Assembly (NCBI GenBank): GCA_030248295.1
Contig: JASANH010000523.1
Span: 744,001 to 808,000 of the forward strand
Length of the DNA stretch: 64,000 nt
DNA from: Mesodorylaimus sp. YZB2_4
Taxonomy: Eukaryota > Nematoda > Enoplea > Dorylaimida > Dorylaimidae
Reading direction: 5' to 3'
The notes under the pieces were generated by a model that had not been told where the DNA came from, did not search any database, and saw only the letters and a program-made list of their open reading frames with translations. Positions 12,901 through 24,002 of the stretch are shown here, piece by piece (the first letter of the stretch is position 1; every line of letters starts with the position of its first letter). A program made the translations under genes and the position numbers.

Positions 12901-14134
12901 TTGTTTCCAGGCATGGAACTGGCCTGCTGGGCTGTAGGCAAGAAAGCAGCCAGTGTAACAGTCATCTGCCAGAGTGCGGCTCCGTACATTCGTACTTTTG
13001 GTCCAGATATTGGCAACGCTGTCAAGGATGTAAGGCATGGCTTTTCGCGTTGCCAATTACCATTTTAGATATGTTATATTTTATTTTGTTAAACAGCTAT
13101 TTATAAAGCACGGGGTCAAGTTCGAGCTTTCTGTGGAGATTGAACAGTTGATTGGCGACGCGAACGGAAATCTGGCCGGCGTGGAGCTAAAAAACGGAAC
13201 GAAGTTACAGGCAGACGTGCTCATTGCTGGAATTGGTAAATGGTTCTGTTGCTATATTTTTGCTTGATTTCATGTGCTACTCATTTTTCTCTAGGTGTGG
13301 AGCCAGCCACCGGCTTTGTTCGACAATCTGGACTGCGAATGAACAGCCGCGGCTTTATCCAAGTTAACTCAGTAAGTGAATGCTTTGTTAGCCAAGGAGT
13401 ACTCGGGGCTCTGACCACTTGGTCTGCGCATGCATCGATTCAGGCGCAAGCTCTCAGCACATACTGGACTTTTCGTAGCACATGCAAACCAGTGATCCAA
13501 ACGTGTACGCTTGCGGGGACATCGTCGAATTCCCACTGTCGTCCTTTGGTGATCAACTGGCCAATGTCCAGCACTGGCAAATGGCTTTGAAACATGGTTC
13601 GTCTTTTTTCTTGAATAGACTCACGTGGCAGGAAATCAAAATATTTTCTTAGGGAAGACTGCAGGTCAAGCTATAGCTGGACATCCAGCGACCCTAAAGA
13701 CAGTGCCGTATTTCTGGACTGTACTCTTTGGGAAAAGTGTACGATACACAGGTTGGTCCAGTGACGGCTGTGAGGCTCATGGTAAAAATCCTGCTTATTG
13801 TTTAGGTTATGCAGCTGGCTACGACAAGATTGTCATCCACGGAGAGGTCGATGATCTGAAATTCGTTGCCTACTTCCTCAAGTAAATAGAACTAAAATGA
13901 GAGTTATGAGAGGATCTCATGTCATCTTTGCTTTGCAGAAACGACAAAGTCGTGGCTGCAGCAACAGTGGGACGCGATCCAGTGGCCTCTCAGATTGCTG
14001 AATGCTTCCGCAATGGCAAATCAATTGTCGAGGCTGACTTAAACAAGTCAGTTGAGGAAACCTTAAGTTTTTATCTTGGCCTCAAATGAATTTTTTGCAG
14101 GAACGAAAGCGATGACTGGACTCATTTACTGTGA
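9953..14134 (+). CDS. AIFM3: AIFM3-like Rieske ferredoxin/NADH oxidoreductase
   Basis: Seventeen exons: 9953-10067, 11161-11338, 11443-11552, 11600-11709, 11765-11897, 12188-12300, 12358-12444, 12574-12665, 12725-12855, 12911-13029, 13097-13235, 13295-13371, 13479-13596, 13653-13751, 13806-13881, 13939-14046, 14101-14134. They close in frame at 612 residues (human AIFM3: 605). A Rieske domain (about 99-195) binds a 2Fe-2S cluster through C125, H127, C144 and H147 (CTHYG, CPWHGAC). An FAD/NAD(P)H oxidoreductase fold follows (VIVGGGGAAAACAESL, then YACGDIVEFP). The protein begins MGSGSSKK, an N-myristoylation consensus also present in human AIFM3. In vertebrates it is linked to mitochondria and apoptosis. 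Intron 5 holds a SINE and intron 1 is about 1.1 kb. The donors of exons 4 and 16 are weak but are required by frame. Confidence 0.93.
10837..11052 (+). CDS. Possible nested small secreted peptide
   Basis: A 71-codon frame inside the first AIFM3 intron starts MKALLCLLLLASGYWGSEGA, a good signal peptide with a small-residue cleavage site. About 51 residues without cysteine or recognised motif follow. It runs on the host gene's strand and has in-frame codons upstream from 10759. It could be a nested neuropeptide-like or secreted gene, an alternative first exon, or chance. There are no dibasic sites typical of neuropeptide precursors. Confidence 0.25.
   Translation: MKALLCLLLLASGYWGSEGANDMPVMNANARWGQVASQRASLGDTPARSMDGQFSLPAATRLSTVSAAGAN
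11934..12040 (+). mobile_element. tRNA-derived SINE copy inside an AIFM3 intron
   Basis: This runs from CGCGGGCCGGTAAATCATTT through TTCCCTTCACCCTTGAGTGC to a CATGAACATGAACAG tail, matching the minus-strand copy at 4728-4894. It is truncated at the 5' tRNA-like end. It lies between AIFM3 exons 5 and 6 in the sense orientation and does not touch the splice sites. Confidence 0.7.
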
Positions 14135-14988
14135 TAATGTATGTAGTCATGACTCCTTCACTGCGCGTACAGTATTCTGTGCCTATCATTTTGGTTATCG
14201 GACTAGACAAGGTAGATCTGTTAGGACAAATTGATACGTACTGTACGTCAATGTACAGTGATAACGAGAAGGCACGATAAGATTCTGTAGGATATGAATC
14301 AGTACTGAATGTTGATACTATGTATTGCTAGGAACCTGTTTGGGTTTTCTTTTTCTGCATTGTTAGGAGGTGAGACGGTTGAGGGGTTTAAGACTTAAGA
14401 TCTTTTGGAATGACGTCGTGAGAGGTTCGGAGAGTAAAAAGAGTTTAGTTGAGAGACGGTCGCTTTTACGCGCAGTGTATAGCTAGCGCACGGCGAGAAA
14501 CGTTGCAACTGACGACTGGTGAGACAAATTTCTCACAAATTTCTAATTTTGGAAACCAGTAGCAGAGTTTCGTGGTATTTGACGATCGAAGAAAATCGGG
14601 AAATGCATCATGTCAGTGACAAGTGAAAGGTGGATGGAAAGATTTTCGTGCTTTTCATTCGAGAAAGAGAAACCGCATTAGGATGCCTATCTTTGAGCAA
14701 ATGCGCAGAGCTAAAGGTTTGAACAACGATGGCCCGAATGCAACGGGAGCTAGACAGGCTATCATTTTTACATGAATGACCAAACAGCAATGCAGGAATC
14801 AAACGGAGATGATCAGTGCTGATTTTTTCTTCCTTCGCGTTATGTAAGGAAAGTGCAACAGACGAACATGCCACAAGGAACTGTAAAGTCAGAATGCCCT
14901 CTAAATTTATGTAAGTCAGTTATGTCTTCTGCGATTGGGAAGAGCAGCCGAGCGGCCAGTCCGATTGAACTTTAGCTCGTATGTTGGA
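14135..14988. other. Intergenic, no gene seen
   Basis: No supported exon or repeat was found. A minus-strand frame at 14608-14874 has no recognisable motif. A 17-codon upstream frame (ATG at 14922, stop before 14980) precedes the MSP gene and could be a uORF if transcription starts above it. Confidence 0.45.
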
Positions 14989-15620
14989 ATGGCGTCACAG
15001 AATCCATCGATGCCGTCGTGGGTGAAAAACGTGAGGGTCGAGCCGGCGAACGGGTTGGAATTAAGCGAGGAGCAACCGTCCAGAATCACGATCGTCAATG
15101 ATAGCAATATCTCCCTGGCCTTCAAGCTTCGCACAACGCGAAATCAAGACGTGAAGCCAGAGTTCGGTGCTGGTAAACTTCTTGCCGATGGAGGCAGGGT
15201 CGATTTCGCCGTTCGCTACAGAGCCATACCCGGCGCCCGACCCTTTCACGCGGAGGATCGCGTCACCATCCTAATGCAAGAGTGCCCAAAAGACGTCAAG
15301 GTGAGCCGCTCTCCTCTATTTTTTCCAGCTTATTCGTGCTTGTCTAACGATAAATCTCACGCATCGATGAATAATTCATGTCATCTGACCCTTGCTAGTC
15401 ATTATGTTTCCGGTTTTTTTAGTCGGTTGTTCGATACTGGAAGGAGAACCGGGCGAATCATGTGCATCGTTTTGTGATTCCGTTGAAACCGTCACCATCG
15501 AGCAGCCCTACCGGAACGGGTGCCGAGAGTCCTACTGAAGAAGATGCAGAAGGCGAGAGCGATGAGGATGAGGATGAGGACGAGGACGAAGAAGAGGAGA
15601 GTGAAGAGGAGGACGAGTGA
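14989..15620 (+). CDS. MSP-domain protein with acidic tail
   Basis: Two exons, 14989-15300 and 15423-15620, give 169 residues. Residues about 15-125 form an MSP (major sperm protein) immunoglobulin-like fold: VRVEPANGLEL, then ITIVNDSNISLAFKLRTT, then VDFAVRYRAIPGARPFHAED. The TT-N step of the fold is typical of MSP/VAP domains. The last 45 or so residues are Ser/Pro then almost all Glu/Asp. There is no transmembrane segment, so it is not a VAP. Small single-MSP proteins are common in nematodes, where they act in sperm motility or as vesicle adaptors; which applies here is unknown. The start is the first in-frame ATG. A polyadenylation hexamer lies at 15847-15852. Confidence 0.85.
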
Positions 15621-16290
15621 ATACTGTAAAGCATGCAGTGATGCAGACAATGATGCAGTGACTCGCTAATTTGTGGGTTCTTCTATGCTTGGTTGCTGTG
15701 CTGGGAACTCGGAGCGAAGTCGAGTGTTACTGAGAGGAAAGGAACAGATCGACCATACGCTGCAGGGTAAGCCAAAGACCAGCAGACAAAAGACGGCTTC
15801 TGTTCCAATTTAGTTCTCAGCGCCAATTTACAGCGGTTAGTCACAGAATAAAAAACACCGCCCAGCTCGTGATGATGATCCAGTCGCGGTGCTTTGGGTG
15901 TAATGTACCCGTATGCTTGAAAAATGATATCGATACGCGGAGTCTCTGGTTGGGTGCAATCAAGGTTGATTCAAGGCTGAGATAGAAGAAAGAAATTGCC
16001 TGAACAGACCCGTGTAGAGCAGAATATGTTTGAGTATCAAGGCTTGACAAGCCTCTCGAGTCTGCTGAGTGATTGAGTATCGTATTCTGTATGGATGGCT
16101 AAGTTGTGCTGGTTTGTGAAATAAGAAACTCCTAAAACTCACACAGTGGTCGCAGCATCATGAACAGCGCCTGAGAAGAACGAAAAACAGCCGCATCAGT
16201 GACAAAGAGATCACAAAACCTCCCGATAATGGCTTTGTATTATCTTCTGCTAACACAGGAACTGGACACGACCAGATTGGATTTGATCGG

Positions 16291-17628
16291 TCATTTCTGA
16301 AAAGAGGTGAAGTTAAAAGCCCATAATAAGAACCAAAAAGAACGGGTTACCTTGTCAAAGACACGAGAGTCAGCCAGCCTGAAACGAAACAAGGATATTG
16401 TCTCACAAATGCAGTGAAGAAATGACAGTAACTTACGCCATCGTTCCCAGAGCCACTGTTCCGCTGGGAGCCATTCCTTTCGCTGCGGTCGTCTTAAAGT
16501 GTCCATAAAACCAATGAAGGCAATTTATGAAAAACACAGATATGGTGGTCATAACTACCTTCTTATCAAACACTCGAGAATCAGCGAACCTAAAAAAGTC
16601 AAAGTAATATGGGATGTTTGATAAGGGTGAATATAATCTTACGCCATGGTGTCCTGCGGGGCGGCCCCGTGCACAGACTTCTTTTTCTCTTTCTTTTTTG
16701 TCGGACCGCTGGACTTGCCAGTCTGCGCAGAGAAAGAAGAAGTCACGAAATCTACACACCTCGTCGTGGTCCTCTTACCTTATCAAACACACGCGAATCA
16801 GCAAATCTAAAGAAAAGGTATAAAGGTCAGGCTTATGCTTCTAACAGGAGATAATGAAAACTTACGCCATCGTGTCCTGCGGCGCTGCCCCTTGTGTTTT
16901 TTTCTTCGGCGGAGTTTTCGTGGTCAGTTTCGTCGTCGCCTGCTGAAATCGTAGTTACTGTACTATCAATCGAATCAAGCATGATACAACTGGCTTACTT
17001 TCTTCGACTTATCGAAAACATCTGAATCTGCCATGGCCCTGGAACAAAATTGTGATATGGGTAAAAAGTATTTTGCCAGAGCCCGTACATAGTCATCAAG
17101 TTGTGCGCCTCCTCTTTCGGAACTGGAACCAAGGCCTTTGGTGATCCTTTCTTGGACGCCGGAGCTACTGTGGTCGGTACCGTAGACTGAGTCGTTTTTC
17201 CGGATACAGCTGATGATGTTGGCGTCCCTGCTGATTCCTGAAACCACAGCAGGGACAAACTGTACTACGGTATGTACAGTATACTTCTTGCCCCTGGCTG
17301 GTCCCTGGCGCGGCAGCAGCAACGGCAGCTAGCTCGTTACCTTTGTGGTGCCTCGACCAGAGGGCATATCGTCGGGCTTGGTGGAAACTTGTCGTGACTG
17401 CTCCGACTCAGGGAGCGATGGCGGCGGGGGCACGTTCGCGTCCGCTTCTTCTTGCATTCGTTTTTTCGTTTCGTCACCTCTGCAGCAGCCGCACAAGACC
17501 ACAACCAGAATTCCGACCACGTTCACCAACACCACCGTCAGGTAGGCGAATACTGACCATTCAGTTTGATTCGTGAGAGGGAAGCTGTACGACGGGTCAA
17601 CGATCTCTTTTTCGAATAACGGCGCCAT
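16291..17628 (-). CDS. Novel one-pass membrane protein with repeated VFDK modules
   Basis: Ten minus-strand exons: 17341-17628, 17089-17237, 16999-17038, 16866-16942, 16779-16806, 16643-16722, 16559-16589, 16437-16492, 16351-16378, 16291-16296. They close in frame at 260 residues. One transmembrane segment lies near residues 24-48 (FAYLTVVLVNVVGILVVVL, then CGCC), after a short N-terminus with an NQT glycosylation site. The rest is predicted cytoplasmic, rich in Lys, Pro, Thr and Ser. It carries four repeats: one MADSDVFDK and then FADSRVFDK, FADSRVFDK and LADSRVFDK. Linkers contain Lys runs and APQDTMA-like ends. I do not recognise the family. Repeated charged motifs suggest a multivalent adaptor tail, which is inference. 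The exon 2 donor (GTACGG) is weak but preserves the frame and the repeat. Confidence 0.75.
16351..17038 (-). repeat. Tandem duplicated exon pairs, micro-exons of 28-40 nt
   Basis: Within the membrane-protein gene, a linker exon ending in phase 2 alternates with a micro-exon encoding [A/M]-x-A-D-S-x-V-F-D-K. Micro-exons are 16999-17038 (40 nt), 16779-16806 (28), 16559-16589 (31) and 16351-16378 (28). Linker exons 16866-16942, 16643-16722 and 16437-16492 all end ATG-GC. Identical phases mean units can be added or skipped without a frameshift. Confidence 0.8.
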
Positions 17629-18434
17629 TGCAGGGAGCGACCAGCTCGTCACTAGAGGGCAGTGGGTTCTCTGGTCACCCTTATCTCTTATCCTTTATGT
17701 CTGGAAGAAAATGTAAAGCGGAGCTGTACAAGGCGGGTGGCGGGGTGGGAGGGTGTTAGCACTACAGGAATGTAAAATTGATGTGCTGCAAGTGATACTG
17801 TAGTGGCGTCTTTGTATACATCAATCCCTCTATGTATCACTCAAAGTTGTGCCGATCAGGTATATGGTACTGTAGAAAAATTAGACACGCACTCATGATG
17901 CAAAATCTCAATTTAGGAATTCGATCAAACACTGAATTTATTGTCAAGCTCGGCTGGAAACCGAATATGATCGGTGAGACTGTGGTGACGCAGAGAGCTC
18001 AGAGAGCTCGTGACGCAGAAATGTGAACTTTATGACTGGAGGTGGTAATGTTTCCTCGCCATCGGCCTTCAAAGGAGAGACTATGTCACTGACAATGAGT
18101 GCTGTAGTTTTGAAAGCAAGAGCAAATTTATTACTGGTGTAGAGGCTCGACTGGCAGTCGATACTCTGCACGGAGCCGGCAGCTGGGAGCGTCACCCATC
18201 AGGATGACGTTTCAGCCATGTACTAGGTCGGAAGACTTGGTAGGCTGCTCTGGGGTTTTTGCGTGGTGCAAAAGCTCCACCGGTCACTCCCTCCAGTTAT
18301 ACGGACCCAGTCATGTTACACTGCGACACTTGATGACGAAACGAGTTTACTGCTGAAGCTTCATTTAAGCATGCACTACATTGTATTGCACGTTTCTTAC
18401 AAACTGATGAAGGCACATACAAATCAGCTGTTCA
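17629..18434. other. Between convergent-reading minus-strand genes; mostly empty
   Basis: A candidate trans-splice acceptor for the membrane-protein gene (minus strand, forward 17652-17654) lies 23 bases before its ATG. The remainder should hold its promoter and the 3' UTR of the astacin gene. I found no other gene or repeat. Confidence 0.45.
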
Positions 18435-21400
18435 CTACACGCATTTCCCATCTTTCTCTTTCAGTGGTGCGCAACATGGGCAAGTGATTTCTCCGGCCGT
18501 CTTTGGTCTTTGGCACATTTCTTTCCTGGTGTCGTTACCACTAGTGCAAGGTACTTCGACCACTTGATTCGTCGAATGGTCATCACACGACGTACACGCA
18601 TGAGTATTGCAAGGCCTGAATTCGCGATCGTCACCTCTGCAATAAAACTGCTAGAACCTTCATTCCACTTTTGAGCAACATTGGGGCCGTACCTGCATTT
18701 GTCGTCTTGGCACACACGATGTCTGATCTGCTTGGCACAACCACCGCACTTAGGACCAAAGCATCCTCCCCATTCTGACCATTCTTCCCAGTGACCATTG
18801 GCCGCGATCAGAGATGCAAAAGCATGATTAGAGGCTAATTCGCACTGCGACTTGCCAGGTTTGAACGGAGCGCAGCAACTGGGAAATGTGCACTTAACTG
18901 TCACTTCATGCACACTAAAAAGAGTGGGATATTAAATTGCCAGTTCGAGTTCGTTCAGGAATCGGCTTCACCTCGAACAAACCCTTCCGCCACCTCCGCA
19001 AGGAAAATCCAAGAACGTCAGTTTACTGCACGTGGTGTCACCCGGACAAATGTTGAAAGGGCAACGTTTGAACTGATGAGCATCACCGCTGAAATGGAAT
19101 CATCGCACAACAATCTGAGTCAGAGGCGCCGATTCCACTTACGTGCAAGAACCCTCCAGACATTCGCGTTGCCTCGACTTGATGCCACAAGCGCCGCATG
19201 TTTTGCTGCACCCTGACCATTCAGACCACAGTGACCATATGCCAGTCGACGGAGGCGATGAAATCGAGCTCGAAGAAATGGTGGAGGTCGAGCCTACAGA
19301 CGTCGATGTTGAGCTGATAGAGGTAGGCGTATGAGTGCTTGTGCTAGAAGTCGCTGTTTTTTCAGTAGTCTGATCTAAACGCGTAAGATAACAGGTGTAT
19401 ACATCTTTGCTGTTTTTTGGAATGCCTACCTTCCCAGTTGCGCGGGGGTTTTTCCTCTACATCCGAGGCGCCACCACCACTCGACGTTGGTTGTGGATCT
19501 AGTTATAGTGAGCCACACGTCGATGGTTGAATAGAACACTCAGATATATCCCAAGGCTGCCCAGTTAGATACCGAGAAATTGCGCAGTCTGTTAAATCCC
19601 AGCCCAATGTGTACCTTTCAGACCCAATGGGTTTTTGCGAGTCCAGTAAACCCAGAGAGATAAAGAGATGCACGGGGACTGATGTGGTTTTTACCACATG
19701 GAAATTGGTGCTACCTCAATTGTTGCCTTTTGCCCACACTCTGAACAGAGCTCTGTCCCACTACGCAAACCCCAATACGCTAGTCAAAGTGCATCACCCA
19801 TACATTGAGTAGCGTGTCCTTTGAAACCCTTCGAATTAGACGTTTGCGAGCTGAAAATGATGAGCATTTCGTTGGTGGTTGAATAAAACGGCTCATTCAG
19901 ACGCTCTCTGCAGCAGAATCTGAAACGTACACCCTTTGTATATAATCAAAGCCTGACGACAGAAGCAGATTACCGCATTCCTGTGCTAGCGAAATCGGTA
20001 TCGTTCTTTATCTCGACGTAATCGTAACAAGTTGCAGTGCAATATATCTGAAACTCGTCTATGAATTGGAAAAGCACACGGAATCCAGGTGGTGCCTAAA
20101 AGCAACAGCAAGCTCATTGGAAATCAGATCATGCAGTCTGTGGTGATGAGGCTGATGCATGAAGAGCAGTAAAAGCCGAGACCGCAGCTTCCATCCAACG
20201 ACGGCAACTTGGACATCTTAATCCGTGCTGGCTTGACCACTTCCCTTATTTCACTGGAAAACATACTCTCAGCAACCAATAGCATTTCTGGTTCTTCATG
20301 TACGGCTTCGGGTAATTGGGACTGGAAATATTGACCCAGCTTCCATCGACTCCGATCACACCGCCGCAGTTTGCATCTATTGAGAGAAGTGTTGTACTGT
20401 GATTGAATGGCTCTGATCAGCAAGAGCTTCTTGTAACCTTACTTTGGGGATCCGCAGGACGCTCACAATAAGTTCCAGCGAGGCCGTCAGGACAAATGCA
20501 GTAATTGCACGCCGTCGGGTGAGCATACCCGCTATAGTGGCATGACAATGGGCGAGAGCATCGGTCTGTAAATGAATCGCCCACGTGACATCATTGATTG
20601 CAGATTCTATTGAAAAGAATCAACCCACCCCCCCCCTTCTAGAGACCCAAGCTACGCGCTAGAAACGGAGCGCGTGCGACTTACTGTCGCAGTAGGCTTT
20701 ATTGATGGCGCTGACATCCAGAAACGAGGGGCGCTCTCTTTGACCAATGACTCGTTGATATCCTGGTTTTAAGGTTTCTATCGTATGTTGAGTGGTGTCA
20801 ATCGCAAAAGCCTGTTAAAACAGCAGGGCTCTATTTATGTAGTCCATGCGCTGCCGAACATAAACTTTCTACCGACGGTCCATAATGCATGACTGATCCA
20901 AGATCATAGGAGACAGAATAGGTGCTGGTTTCAGACCAACTGCGCTGCAAAAAGTTGCTCAACGTTCCGTCAATAATATTCCGCGTGTTCAGTCGAATAT
21001 AACGGTCACTGTCCGGTCTTGACTGCTCGTGCCACATGCCTAATGCGTGCCCGACTTCGTGTGATACTACTCCCAACTGCAAAGAGTTACATGTGAATTC
21101 GCTTTCGGTGAGCCTGCATACTCAAAGTACCTGCGCGCAACCATCTCCGATTGATATGGCTTGCTTTCCGCCTATCTTTCCGATCATAGAATAGCATCTG
21201 AAAAAGGACATAGGTCCCGCCATCGTTCGGAGGCCTGGTCGGAGTGCCATGTCAACGTACCCGTTTCCTTTAAAAAACGACAGGTAATCACCATCCGTGG
21301 CACCAGGCGCATACTGGAACCAAATACACGTATGAGACTCCCAGTACTTCAAGGCGTCCCTGATCGGTTCTTTGTCTGATTCGTCTAAAAATGCAAAATT

Positions 21401-22244
21401 CAATGCAAAACAAACGTGGTAACAGCCTTTGTAAGCCTTACCGACAGACGGATCGAAGTCGTATCGAATAGGCAACGACTCCCACTTCGTTGACTCACCA
21501 CTGATCAAAGCCGTGCGCTTTTGTCTCAAGCGTATTGGACTGGTCGTTTTTTCGTTCTCATTTGATCGTAAGGCTAAGTTGTCCAAAATACGTTTGGCTT
21601 GGTCTGGGAGCAGTAAGATGTCGCCTTCGAATAAGTAGTTGGGAGAAGTGAGTTTTGAGACGTCCGTCGGAGAGTTCCCGTCAGAACTCTTCTAAAAACG
21701 ATCTCAAAGGATTGTACCCGAAGCGGGACCAGAACAGTAAAAAATAAGGATTAACTCAAACTGAAGCTTGCGCCCGAGTGCATGTCGCCACATGTCATGT
21801 CACTTATTCATAGCCAAGCGCCATAAAGCGCAATCGAGGGCTAAGGAACACATATTTGACCAATCATTTCATACCGAGGCGGGAATGCGCACCCAGCGTG
21901 AGAGGCAGACGCCTTAACCCGCTAGGGCACGCAATGGAGTCATAGGCTTGTCCAACTGTCACCCAACTTACATCAAGAGTCACATTAGCACCATCGATTT
22001 CGCTGAGTGAAGCTGGTGTGGCTTTGGCACCCTTCAAATCCCAAGCCGCTTTTGCACCAGGTCCATCGCGGATAGCAGCATTTCGAAAACGTTTCTCGAC
22101 TGCCTGGCGATGCAACTGTTCGAGCAAATTATTAACTTGCGCAATGCCTTCGTCAGTTAGAGCTGGATGGAAATGTTGCAGGAGTTCTCTCCGGTTTGGG
22201 GAATTCGCACCAATGTTCCGAGTCACTGGTCCGGCATTACATGA
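18435..22244 (-). CDS. Astacin metalloprotease, EGF-CUB-TSP1x2 (NAS-36/37-like), 5' end missing
   Basis: Exons on the minus strand: 21972-22244, 21442-21691, 21131-21384, 20873-21076, 20685-20811, 20443-20565, 20267-20376, 19974-20095, 19804-19919, 19430-19498, 19143-19374, 18972-19088, 18693-18914, 18435-18636. They give 806 residues; a signal-peptide exon upstream was not found. The prodomain carries the FEGDI cysteine-switch-like motif. The catalytic zinc site is [12 protein letters not shown] (265-276 of this model), with Met-turn SVMHYG. An EGF module, a CUB domain ([11 protein letters not shown] to SNSKGFKG), a Ser/Thr-rich linker and two TSP1 repeats ([15 protein letters not shown] and [17 protein letters not shown]) follow, with a Cys-rich end. 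The order matches nematode subgroup V astacins, which act in moulting and hatching by cutting extracellular matrix. The catalytic residues are intact. Confidence 0.9.
21868..21937 (-). mobile_element. tRNA-derived SINE, head fragment
   Basis: On the minus strand this reads TGCCCTAGCGGGTTAAGGCG then TCTGCCTCTCACG, matching the tRNA-like head of the 4728-4894 copy. The body and tail are absent. It lies in the first resolved intron of the astacin gene. Confidence 0.6.
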
Positions 22245-24002
22245 CTGGAAGAAGGAAGTATGCTACAGTATGACTTTGAGGGTAATATAGCATCGTTTTG
22301 TTTGTTCCTCCCAAGTCCATCAATCAGGGTCACAATGATTGAGAGCTGCCAATAAACAGACTCTTTCGCTTTTCCTACATGGCCCACATCGTGAACGAGG
22401 AGCAGGTGCAAGACAAACTCAAAGAAACGTTGGTCTTCGGAAAAAGATAGGAAATGCACCAGTACTGGCCAACTCACGTTTAATGGGGTACGACTGGACT
22501 GGAGTCTATTGATTAGTTACCTGACTGGGGCGAAAGTCAGACAAAACAACATGTGATTCATATGACCAATTCAAGGGGCAAAGTCTATCTTCCGGGAAAA
22601 CATATTTTTCATCGGCGTATAAACACATGGTGGGGTCTGTCAGAACGCAATGGAAGAAACCCAAGCGGAAGTTGTCCAGGAAGAGAGGCGAGGCCTGACA
22701 CCGAGGAAATGAAGCTACGCATGATTCAGCATTAGAACTGTGAGTCAAGATTTGCCGCTAGCTCGGGCACCATTCCTGCTGTGAGTCACCTGGCTCATTA
22801 CTATCCCAATTGGACTTTGATCACTTCCTCAGATACGAGCACCTACCTGTCGCCATACAGCAAGAATCTGGCAAATGATAACAGCCCGCAACAGGACCCG
22901 AAAGGTCCTCTCGGTGGCCTTCATTCGACGATTTATTATCGATACCTTCTCAACTGGTGCAATCCCAAATCGGCCGCACTAACAAGGTCCCGGCTGTTTC
23001 CTTTTCTTTTCGTTCGGTGCCAATTGGACTATTCTGCGTGAAGTATGCAGTCAGTGTCCGTGACTGGGAACGACGTCCACGACACGATTACAAACCGGGG
23101 CACTAACCAATACGAAATCAAAAGTACACAAAATTTTTCTTCCTGCGTAATATACGGTCTAAACTCAGTCATTCTTGTCCCCGATTCAACGCGCCTTTCC
23201 ATTGTACTCTCCCCCCCCCCCCCAAATGTCCATCTAAACATAGATTGTTTTGCGATTAGGTGTATTACGAGATCTGGCCCCAGGCCACATCTGCTAAGTG
23301 AACCATATCGCACTCGCCCGCGCCTTCCCGAATATGGACTAGTCTGGAGACTTTTTTGGAAGTGACAGGCAATACGATTAACTACTGGGCACTTGGTCAA
23401 GCGAAGAAATATGGCCCCAAAAAGTTATACGAAAACTAAGGTTGTCCGAATGCGTGCCGGCCCCTATCCATCACCTCGGTCCGTGAACCCGTTACATAAC
23501 CACCTATTATCACTTTCACGAGGACGACCACGTCGGAACATGTAATCGTCAAAACGGTTTGTTCGTTTCTGGGTGGCCAGGCGCGACTGCTCAACCCTCG
23601 CATCCACATAGCCAATTGGAATCAAGTCGGTTTTTTTTCAAGGTCGCTATCATTATATAGTGAATGGTGTTATTCATTGACGAGATGAATTGCACTCGAT
23701 TAGATATTCATAGAAACCTGGACACAACCGAGCTTCGATGCTCTCACATGACTGCACTCTGTCGAGTCGAGAGCGAGATTACAGGTCGTGAAGGTTGGTT
23801 TATTGGAGGACGTGGATACCCATTAAAAATAACCCTACTTACAAATGTTTTTGCCGCCAACTGGTGTCTCCATAAATGGTACCAATGAAAGGGTGCAGTT
23901 ATAGTCGATTATGACCTCGAAGTGGAATGCCATACTCAAAACGTAAACACCCGTGATGACACGTGAACAACAACAAACCCTCCGATTCGATGTGACTCCC
24001 TT
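22245..24002. other. Intergenic; may hide the astacin first exon
   Basis: No complete exon was recognised. The astacin gene needs at least one more upstream exon, ending in phase 0 and encoding a signal peptide, and it should lie here. A run of 13 C occurs at 23211-23223. Other open frames show no motifs. Confidence 0.45.

Noticed and set aside
14935-14988. An extended N-terminus for the MSP gene starting upstream of 14989
   Set aside because: It would need a TTG start. The ATG at 14989 gives a complete MSP fold.
22223-22477. Astacin signal-peptide exon on the minus strand
   Set aside because: The hydrophobic stretch has no ATG start, and its donor does not give the required phase with confidence.
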